From Emcibacter sp. (GTDB lineage: Bacteria; Pseudomonadota; Alphaproteobacteria; Sphingomonadales; Emcibacteraceae): 5,594 nt of DNA. The stretch spans positions 1-5,594 of the forward strand of contig JAESPY010000250.1 of assembly GCA_016765435.1 (NCBI GenBank), read 5' to 3'. Both the position numbers and the translations under genes were made by a program. The notes beneath the pieces are model-generated. The model worked only from the letters and a program-made list of their open reading frames with translations, made no database searches and was not told where the DNA came from. Numbering within the stretch: position 1 is the first letter of the stretch; every line of letters starts with the position of its first letter. This document shows, piece by piece, positions 1 through 5,385 of this stretch.

Positions 1-665
1 AATCCACGTTGTTGAATTTTCTATCTAAAAGAGATGTGGCGATCGTATCACATATTGCCGGAACCACACGTGATCTGTTGGAGGTTCATCTGGACATTGG
101 CGGTTTTCCTGTGACGATAGTAGATACGGCAGGTATCCGGGAAAGTCAGGATATCATCGAGGCGGAGGGCATTCGCCGGGCAGAAGCGCGGGCAAAAGCC
201 GCCGATATAAAAATAGTGATGATTGACGCAGCAGATTGGCCCCATATACCAGAACGGCTGAAAGGTCAGATTGATAAGAATAGCCTTATTCTGATTAACA
301 AGATCGATTTGACAGGAATAACAGCGCAAGATTTAACGAACCATGAGTATGATTGTCTGGGCGTTCTGTCCATATCTGCATCCGCGGAAAAGGGCATGGC
401 GGCATTCTTGACTTGTCTATCGGACGCGGTAGAGAAATATATGGAACTTTCTGATGTGCCAAACTTGACCCGCATAAGACACCGGGAAGCTTTAAGTGAT
501 TGTCTTGTACATCTGAATCGGTTTCGGGAATTTCCAGACAAAGAATTGGTTTTACTGGCGGAAGATTTACGCATGGCCGCTCGAAATCTGGGTGTGATTA
601 CCGGCCGGGTTGATGTGGAAGATATATTAGACGTGATTTTTTCCGAATTTTGTATCGGTAAATAA
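1..665 (+). CDS. mnmE: tRNA modification GTPase MnmE (TrmE), 3' part
   Basis: MnmE is a potassium-activated GTPase that, with MnmG, installs the (c)mnm5 group on wobble U34 of several tRNAs in the cytoplasm. The window opens inside the P-loop: the first full codons read STLLN, and the cut codon before them fits Lys, giving GKSTLLN. In order one sees the MnmE-type switch motif GTTRD (about 60-74), DTAG (G3, 123-134), NKID (G4, 297-308) and SAS (G5, 375-383). A helical C-terminal domain follows, ending in FCIGK; this CIGK tail carries the family's catalytic Cys. About 220 residues are visible, roughly the last half of a protein that is usually about 450 residues long. The N-terminal folate-binding domain lies outside the window. 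The TAA directly after CIGK shows that TAA ends translation in this organism. Everything visible looks intact. Confidence 0.97.
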   Translation, partial: STLLNFLSKRDVAIVSHIAGTTRDLLEVHLDIGGFPVTIVDTAGIRESQDIIEAEGIRRAEARAKAADIKIVMIDAADWPHIPERLKGQIDKNSLILINKIDLTGITAQDLTNHEYDCLGVLSISASAEKGMAAFLTCLSDAVEKYMELSDVPNLTRIRHREALSDCLVHLNRFREFPDKELVLLAEDLRMAARNLGVITGRVDVEDILDVIFSEFCIGK

Positions 666-701
666 TCTTAAATAAATCCCAAAAAACAACTTTTCCGTTA
701 A

Positions 702-717
702 TGTTTCACGTGAAACA
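702..717. promoter_or_regulatory. parS centromere site 1 (intergenic)
   Basis: A perfect 16-bp palindrome, TGTTTCACGTGAAACA, extended by one more base pair on each side (701-718). It is identical to the chromosomal parS consensus bound by ParB/Spo0J proteins. It lies 37 bp after mnmE and 33 bp upstream of the proposed mnmG -35 element, and the cognate parAB genes are within 3.5 kb. ParB would load here as a CTP-dependent clamp and slide outwards. Binding is inferred from sequence identity to the consensus. Confidence 0.93.
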
Positions 718-749
718 TCTTATCCTACTCGGTCTGGGGAAATCAGTCT

Positions 750-778
750 TTGACTTTGTTTTGCTAAAAAACTAGAGT
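750..778 (+). promoter_or_regulatory. candidate sigma-70 promoter for mnmG
   Basis: TTGACT (750-755) matches the -35 consensus at 5 of 6 positions and is separated by exactly 17 bp from TAGAGT (773-778), a 4 of 6 match to -10. Transcription would start around 785, leaving a leader of about 60 nt before the mnmG ATG. It is the best-spaced pair I found in the 181-bp gap. It could serve mnmG and the genes behind it, but read-through from mnmE is equally possible. Confidence 0.4.
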
Positions 779-797
779 CCCGGTCTCGGGCGGACTC
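775..797 (+). other. stem-loop in the mnmG leader
   Basis: GAGTCC (775-780) pairs with GGACTC (792-797). An alternative inner stem, CCCG (779-782) with CGGG (787-790), stacks on GAGT/ACTC with a 3-nt bulge. No T-run follows directly, so it does not look like an intrinsic terminator of mnmE. It overlaps the candidate -10 element and contains two GANTC sites. Confidence 0.35.
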
Positions 798-846
798 CGT
801 TATTATGATGAGTTGCCTCTGGATATGTAATTTTTGGTATTTTTAA

Positions 847-2709
847 ATGTATAATTATGATGTCATAGTGATCGGCGGAGGACATGCGGGCTGTGAGGCC
901 GCAGCAGCATCCGCGCGCTTTGGGGCAAAGACCCTGTTGATTACCCATAAGCTTGAAACCATCGGGGAAATGTCCTGTAATCCGGCCATTGGCGGTTTGG
1001 GCAAAGGCCACTTGGTGCGGGAGATTGATGCCCTTGACGGTGTCATGGGCCGGGTCATAGATGACGCGGGTATCCAGTTTCGTATGTTGAATAAGCGCAA
1101 AGGCCCGGCAGTCCGAGGGCCACGCGCCCAAGCGGACCGGAAACTATACCGTAAGGTCATGCAGAATTTTATCATGAATTACCCGAACCTTCACGTGAAG
1201 GCGGCGGCCGTAGAAGACTTGATCCTGTCAAACAAGGGAGAGCAGCAACAAGTCTCCGGCGTGATCACCGGGGACGGGGAAGAACTTCATGCGGGCCGGG
1301 TGATCCTGACCACAGGAACCTTTCTGCGGGGTATGATCCATATTGGTGATAAACAAATTCCGGCGGGCCGTGTGGGGGAGGCACCATCACTGGGCCTTTC
1401 TGATACACTGATGAAAGCCGGGTTTGCTCTTGATAGATTAAAAACCGGGACACCTGCAAGGCTAGACGGCAAGACCATTGATTGGTCAGTTTGTCAGGTA
1501 CAGCCGGGTGATTCACCGCCCATACCGTTTTCTTTTATGACCAATCAGATTACAGTGCCGCAAATTTCCTGCCATATTACTTATACTACGGAAAAAACGC
1601 ATACTATTATTCGGGACAACTTAAGCAAGTCCGCCATGTATAGTGGAAACATAGAAGGAACGGGACCGCGTTATTGCCCGTCTATTGAAGATAAAGTTGT
1701 CCGCTTTGCTGATAAATCTCAACATCAGATTTTCCTGGAGCCAGAAGGATTGGACGATGATACGGTTTAACCCAATGGTATTTCCACCTCTCTGCCGGAA
1801 GATGTTCAGTTTGATTATATCCGCACTATTCCGGGGTTAGAGAATGTTGAGATCAAGCAATATGGGTATGCCATAGAATATGACTTTGTTGACCCGAGAG
1901 AATTATCGGTGACGTTGGAAACCCGGAAAATTTCCGGTCTGTATTTTGCCGGACAGATCAATGGCACAACCGGATATGAAGAGGCGGCGGCACAGGGTTT
2001 GATCGCGGGCTTTAACGCGGCGAAGTCTGCGGCGGGATCATCTGAATTTATATTAGACCGTGCGGATGCTTATATAGGGGTTATGATAGATGATCTTGTG
2101 ACTAAGGGTACGCGGGAGCCTTACCGGATGTTTACCAGTCGGGCCGAATATCGTTTACGGTTACGGTCGGATAATGCGGACCAGCGTTTAACACCCATCG
2201 GGCTGGACCATAGTGTCATTGCATTTGATCGGGCGAGGGTATTTAAAAGTAAGCAGGACGATTTGAATAGATATAGCAGCCTGGTAGAGGACCGCATTAT
2301 ATCCCCGAATAAAGCTGCGGCATTTGGGCTTAGGGTTAATCAGGACGGTGTTAAGCGCTCCGCGAAAACGCTGCTGTCTTACCCTGATATCAACCTGATT
2401 GATTTGATTAAAATATGGCCGGAACTATCAGAGATACCAAAGGATATTGCGGAACAGATTGAGATTGATGCCACCTACAGCGCCTATCTGGGTCGGCAGG
2501 ATGCGGATATTTTGGCTTTTCGAAAAGATGAAAACCTTAAGTTGTCCGCAAATCTGGATTATTCGACCATTGGGGGTTTGTCAAATGAAGTACGGGAAAA
2601 GTTGGCTCACGCCCGTCCGGCGACCCTTGGGTCTGCGGCGCGAATTTCCGGTGTTACCCCGGCGGCTCTCAATAGTTTGCTGCGTCATGTTAAACGTAAA
2701 GTAAAGTAG
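847..2709 (+). pseudogene. mnmG: mnmG (gidA), full length but interrupted by an in-frame TAA
   Basis: MnmG is the FAD- and NADH-dependent partner of MnmE in the U34 tRNA modification complex. The frame from ATG 847 covers 620 codon positions plus the final TAG, close to the usual length of about 620-630. A TAA sits immediately upstream of the ATG in frame and fixes the start; no clear Shine-Dalgarno is seen. Visible motifs are the FAD-binding GGGHAG (residues 10-15), MSCNPAIGG with Cys44, CPSIEDK with Cys277, [49 protein letters not shown], and the C-terminal GLSNEV and RISGVTPAA. Codon 308 (1768-1770) is TAA where homologues have Tyr in the run DDDTV-Tyr-PNGIST. Reading continues in the same frame on both sides, so there is no frameshift. 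If TAA is obeyed, only a 307-residue N-terminal piece is made, lacking the rest of the FAD domain and the MnmE-binding C-terminal region. A sequencing error remains possible. Confidence 0.93.
1768..1770 (+). other. premature stop codon TAA in mnmG
   Basis: This in-frame TAA replaces the conserved Tyr codon (TAT or TAC) before PNGIST. One third-position change explains it. The same triplet ends mnmE, rsmG and parB at their expected C-termini, so general reassignment of TAA to an amino acid is unlikely. The next usable in-frame start is a GTG at 1909, too far downstream to restore a working C-terminal half. Confidence 0.95.
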
Positions 2710-2715
2710 TCTTTT

Positions 2716-3351
2716 ATGAATGACCTTTTTACGCGAGAAGACTTTTTCAATAAAACCGATGTTTCACGTGAAACAATGGAAAAAGTGAAAATTTATGCGA
2801 ATCTCTTGGAAAAATGGCAAAGAAAGATCAATCTGGTCAGTTCTGCGACCCTACCTGATCTTTGGCGGCGGCATTTTTATGATAGTTTTCAGCTAAAAGC
2901 GCTTTTTGATAACTCAAAATCCAATAATTTACGGATTCTGGATATTGGCAGTGGTGCGGGCTTTCCCGGTCTGTTACTGTCCATGTTGGGTGTGGGGGAA
3001 TTCCACATGGTGGAAAGCAATGGTAAAAAATGCGCCTTCATGCGTCAGGTGATCAGAGAAACGGGTTGCAGTGCCATTGTTTATAATGAGCGGGTGGAAA
3101 TGATGAAGCCTTTTCAGGTGGATTATATTATTTCCCGGGCCTGTGCCCCTCTTGATAAACTCTTGGATTTGGGGCGAAATTTTATGGGGGAAGATACGGT
3201 TTGTTTGTTTTTAAAAGGCGAGATCGTTGATCAGGAAATTGCCGACGCCAGGGCAAACTGGGTATTTGAAGAAGAAAAATTCACAAGCGTTAGCGCTGAA
3301 TCGGGCGTGATACTGAAAGTCAGTCACATAAAGGGTTTGAGCAGGATTTAA
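2716..3351 (+). CDS. rsmG: 16S rRNA (guanine(527)-N(7))-methyltransferase RsmG (GidB)
   Basis: RsmG transfers a methyl group from S-adenosylmethionine to N7 of G527 of 16S rRNA, near the decoding site; loss of the enzyme is known to give low-level streptomycin resistance. The 211-residue protein is of normal family length. The class I methyltransferase motif LDIGSGAGFPG lies at residues 75-85, followed by the acidic end of the next strand in HMVESNGKK, and the family motif RACAPL further on. The N-terminus carries DVSRET (15-20), whose codons form a perfect parS. The ATG is 6 bp after the mnmG stop and has no obvious Shine-Dalgarno, so translation may depend on ribosomes finishing mnmG. The premature stop in mnmG could therefore lower its expression. 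The reading frame is intact. Confidence 0.96.
   Translation: MNDLFTREDFFNKTDVSRETMEKVKIYANLLEKWQRKINLVSSATLPDLWRRHFYDSFQLKALFDNSKSNNLRILDIGSGAGFPGLLLSMLGVGEFHMVESNGKKCAFMRQVIRETGCSAIVYNERVEMMKPFQVDYIISRACAPLDKLLDLGRNFMGEDTVCLFLKGEIVDQEIADARANWVFEEEKFTSVSAESGVILKVSHIKGLSRI
2760..2775. promoter_or_regulatory. parS centromere site 2 (inside rsmG)
   Basis: A second perfect TGTTTCACGTGAAACA, 2058 bp from the first. It lies in codons 15-20 of rsmG, which read Asp-Val-Ser-Arg-Glu-Thr, so the DNA both encodes protein and matches the ParB site. It is about 600 bp upstream of parA. Two exact 16-mers this close together are very unlikely by chance. Confidence 0.93.
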
Positions 3352-3370
3352 CACGGGAGAATTATTTAAT

Positions 3371-4180
3371 ATGTCCACAAAGTTATCCACAGGCCGCCGT
3401 AAGCCGGAAATCATCGCTATCGCCAATCAAAAAGGTGGAGTGGGCAAAACCACCACCACCATTAACCTGGCAACCGCATTGGTTGCGGCCAAGAAAAAAG
3501 TCTTGCTGATTGACATGGATCCTCAGGGAAATGCCAGTACCGGAATTGGCTCTGAACGGGGTAATCGGGACAATAATATATATGAAATCCTTATGGGCGG
3601 GATGAGCCTTGGGGACGCGATTATGGAGACTATCGTTCCCGGGCTGCTTCTGGTGCCGTCAACGGTTGATCTGGTCGGAGCGGAGCTGGAGCTGGTTAAT
3701 GAGCAACAGCGCACATATCGCCTCAGACAGGCCCTGCAGGACCCGGTCATTGACCAGTTTGATTATATATTGATTGATTGTCCCCCATCTTTGAGCCTTT
3801 TGACCCTGAATGCGCTTGCGGCGGCGCATTCGGTGATTGTACCGCTTCAATGCGAATTTTTTGCGCTTGAGGGTTTGAGTCTGTTATTGCGGACCATTGA
3901 AACGGTAAAAGCCAACTTTAACCCGGGCCTTGAAATAGAAGGCGTGGTTCTGACCATGTATGATGGACGGAATAATCTTTCGGGTCAGGTGGCCAATGAT
4001 GTCAGGGGCTATTTGGGCAAAAAAGTATTTAAAACGGTTATTCCCCGCAATGTGCGGGTTTCCGAAGCACCATCGCACGGGAAACCGGTTTTGCTTTATG
4101 ATTATAAATGTAGCGGCAGTCAGGCCTATATCCGGTTGGCACGGGAATTGTTGCGGCGGGAAACCACCAGAGCGGCCTGA
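3371..4180 (+). CDS. parA: chromosome partitioning ATPase ParA (Soj)
   Basis: ParA is a Walker-type ATPase that binds DNA non-specifically as an ATP dimer and drives segregation of ParB-parS complexes. The 269-residue protein shows the deviant Walker A KGGVGKTT (residues 21-28) with signature Lys21, the A' motif DMDPQGN (48-54) and Walker B ILIDCPP with Asp136. The C-terminal PRNVRVSEAPSHGKPV is typical of chromosomal Soj/ParA proteins. There is no N-terminal helix-turn-helix of the plasmid P1/F type. A good ribosome binding site, GGGAG at 3355-3359, lies 11 bp before the ATG. The gene starts 19 bp after rsmG and is probably co-transcribed with it. A perfect DnaA box overlaps codons 5-7. Confidence 0.97.
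   Translation: MSTKLSTGRRKPEIIAIANQKGGVGKTTTTINLATALVAAKKKVLLIDMDPQGNASTGIGSERGNRDNNIYEILMGGMSLGDAIMETIVPGLLLVPSTVDLVGAELELVNEQQRTYRLRQALQDPVIDQFDYILIDCPPSLSLLTLNALAAAHSVIVPLQCEFFALEGLSLLLRTIETVKANFNPGLEIEGVVLTMYDGRNNLSGQVANDVRGYLGKKVFKTVIPRNVRVSEAPSHGKPVLLYDYKCSGSQAYIRLARELLRRETTRAA
3383..3391 (+). promoter_or_regulatory. DnaA box at the 5' end of parA
   Basis: TTATCCACA is an exact match to the high-affinity DnaA box. It lies 12 bp inside parA. A weaker relative, ATGTCCACA (7 of 9 matches), starts 12 bp earlier at the parA ATG (3371-3379), so the pair is in tandem and roughly on the same face of the helix. An exact 9-mer occurs by chance about once in 24 windows of this size when both strands are counted, so binding is plausible but not proven. 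Confidence 0.5.
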
Positions 4181-4222
4181 TTTAAAGGCATCGTATAATA
4201 TATTTCAAAGGATTTTTATTGC

Positions 4223-5215
4223 ATGGCAGTTAAGGCGAAATCTGGTAAAAAGTTACTTAAAAGCGCGCCCAAAGCCTTGGGTCGGAATGCTATTAAGTCG
4301 CAGAGTAGAAATTCTAGTAAAAATACGAGTAGAAGCAAAGGGTTAGGACGGGGTTTGTCGGCGCTTCTGGATTCTACGGATAAAGAATATGCTAATGTGT
4401 TGGCACCGTCATCTGCGGAATCTCGTGATCGGGATTTGCCTATTGAATTTCTGGTGCCCAATCCTTATCAGCCCCGGCATTATTTTGATAAGCAAAAGTC
4501 GGCTGATTTGATTCAATCTGTAAAAGACCGGGGGATTTTACAGCCCTTGCTGGTGCGCAGACGTGGCAAGCTGAATGAATATGAGATCATTGCCGGAGAA
4601 CGGCGCTGGCGGGCAGCGCAGGCCGCAGGATTGCATAAAGTTCCGGTTCTGATTCGGGAAATGAGCGATACAGAGGCTCTTGAAGTTGCGCTTGTCGAAA
4701 ATATCCAACGTCATGACCTTAGTCCCATAGAAGAAGCCATGGGATATAAGCGGTTGATGGATGAATTTCATCATACTCAGGAGCAATTGGGCCATATTGT
4801 GGGTAAAAGCCGTAGCCACATCGCAAATATCTTGCGGTTGCTGGTGTTGCCGTCCTTTGTGCGTGAGTTGGTAAATGAGGGAAAAATCAGCATGGGCCAT
4901 GCTCGGGCTCTGATCACGGTAGAAGATGCTGAGGCCGTTGCCCGGAGAATTTTGGAGGAGGGCCTAAGTGTCCGGCAGGTGGAAAATCTTGCTAAAATCG
5001 GCCGCGTACGCAATAAACCGGCGGCGAGTATTAAAATATACAAGCAAGATAAGGATGCGGATACCATCGCTCTTGAAAAAGACCTGTCTCTGGCGCTGGG
5101 CCTAACCGTTACCATTGATTTTAACAGTGATGAAAGTGGCGAATTACGGCTGCAATATAAAACGCTGGATCAATTGGACGACGTCTGTCAGCGATTAAGC
5201 TCACGTATACAATAA
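4223..5215 (+). CDS. parB: chromosome partitioning protein ParB (Spo0J), long N-terminal tail
   Basis: ParB binds parS, hydrolyses CTP and slides along DNA as a clamp; its N-terminal peptide stimulates ParA. The 330-residue protein shows the ParA-contacting peptide [11 protein letters not shown] (39-49), NPYQPR, the CTP-binding motif GERRWRAA (125-132), box [16 protein letters not shown] (159-172), a helix-turn-helix with GKSRSHIAN (about 185-210), and a C-terminal dimerisation domain from about 270. The start is supported by AAAGGA at 4207-4212, 10 bp upstream, and by an in-frame TAA at 4196 with no other start between. The 38 residues before KGLGRGL are unusual, because most chromosomal ParB proteins begin only a few residues before this motif. 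This tail is rich in Lys, Arg and Ser, has no acidic residue, and follows a period of four. The gene lies 42 bp after parA. Confidence 0.97.
   Translation: MAVKAKSGKKLLKSAPKALGRNAIKSQSRNSSKNTSRSKGLGRGLSALLDSTDKEYANVLAPSSAESRDRDLPIEFLVPNPYQPRHYFDKQKSADLIQSVKDRGILQPLLVRRRGKLNEYEIIAGERRWRAAQAAGLHKVPVLIREMSDTEALEVALVENIQRHDLSPIEEAMGYKRLMDEFHHTQEQLGHIVGKSRSHIANILRLLVLPSFVRELVNEGKISMGHARALITVEDAEAVARRILEEGLSVRQVENLAKIGRVRNKPAASIKIYKQDKDADTIALEKDLSLALGLTVTIDFNSDESGELRLQYKTLDQLDDVCQRLSSRIQ
4247..4342 (+). repeat. 12-bp periodic repeat coding for basic tetrads in the ParB tail
   Basis: Eight consecutive four-residue units (ParB residues 9-40) each start with Lys or Arg: [32 protein letters not shown]. 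At DNA level the three units at 4295-4330 all end in AGT, and the units at 4307-4318 and 4319-4330 agree at 9 of 12 positions, which suggests expansion of a 12-bp unit. The earlier units are too diverged to call a clear DNA repeat; there the periodicity is only in the protein. Confidence 0.55.
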
Positions 5216-5234
5216 TGATATTGGCCATGAAGCC

Positions 5235-5252
5235 ATAAGGCGCCTTATTTTT
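5235..5252 (+). terminator. weak candidate terminator after parB
   Basis: ATAAGGCGCCTTAT (5235-5248) is a perfect palindrome followed by TTTT, 19 bp after the parB stop. Allowing a GCGC loop, the stem is only 5 bp and mostly A-T, so termination would be inefficient. The position at the end of the par genes is right, but the structure is marginal. Confidence 0.3.
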
Positions 5253-5301
5253 AAGAGGATTCCTCATATTTCCTTGTAAATCAATTACTTTAAGCTTAAA
5301 A

Positions 5302-5316
5302 TGACCAATTTGGTAT
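5302..5316. promoter_or_regulatory. operator-like inverted repeat, copy 1
   Basis: TGACCAATTTGGTAT fits the inverted repeat ATACCAA-N-TTGGTAT at 12 of 14 arm positions, with the central 11 bp ACCAATTTGGT perfect. It lies just upstream of the TTGACA at 5325, and a second copy is centred 56 bp away. The pair suggests a dimeric regulator of the downstream Rrf2 gene. The binding protein is unknown; Rrf2 autoregulation is the simplest guess. Confidence 0.45.
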
Positions 5317-5324
5317 GATTTTCG

Positions 5325-5359
5325 TTGACAATCGGCCTTCTTCGCCCCATGTATAGAAT
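5325..5359 (+). promoter_or_regulatory. candidate promoter of the Rrf2 regulator gene
   Basis: TTGACA (5325-5330) is a perfect -35 match. The best -10 candidate is TAGAAT (5354-5359, 5 of 6), but the 23-bp spacer is much longer than the usual 17; the overlapping TATAGA (5352-5357) gives 21 bp. Either the spacing is compensated by an activator or one of the two elements is fortuitous. The operator-like repeats lie on both sides. Confidence 0.3.
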
Positions 5360-5372
5360 ACAAAATTGGTAT
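5358..5372. promoter_or_regulatory. operator-like inverted repeat, copy 2
   Basis: ATACAAAATTGGTAT matches the repeat ATACCAA-N-TTGGTAT at 13 of 14 arm positions. It touches the candidate -10 element and ends 13 bp before the Rrf2 ATG, a position expected to block transcription when occupied. It shares the half-site TTGGTAT and the following G with copy 1. Confidence 0.45.
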
Positions 5373-5385
5373 GGATTGAATTAAA

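Noticed and set aside
720..728. TTATCCTAC near parS as a second DnaA box
   Set aside because: Three mismatches in the conserved 3' part of the box.
834..840. TTGGTAT half-site just upstream of the mnmG ATG, as in the Rrf2 operators
   Set aside because: The other arm is absent (TGTAATT), and a 7-mer is expected about once in this window by chance.
1771..1911. Programmed stop readthrough signal or selenocysteine-type element after the mnmG TAA
   Set aside because: The codon is TAA, not TGA; no convincing downstream hairpin is visible and no readthrough is known for mnmG.
2447..2704. Open frame of 85 codons overlapping the mnmG 3' end
   Set aside because: It is in another frame of clearly coding mnmG sequence and has no recognisable product.
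1909..2709. Separate short gene for the C-terminal part of mnmG starting at GTG 1909
   Set aside because: Homology to MnmG continues upstream to 1771 without a break and no ribosome binding site is evident at 1909; it is the remainder of the interrupted gene.
4194..4199. Perfect TATAAT between parA and parB, a possible parB promoter
   Set aside because: No acceptable -35 lies 16-18 bp upstream (the region is GC-rich parA 3' end) and there is no extended -10 TG. In an A-T rich gap this is likely chance.
3960..4346. Open frame of 128 codons bridging parA and parB
   Set aside because: It overlaps the conserved C-terminus of ParA and the start of ParB in another frame; no family features are seen.
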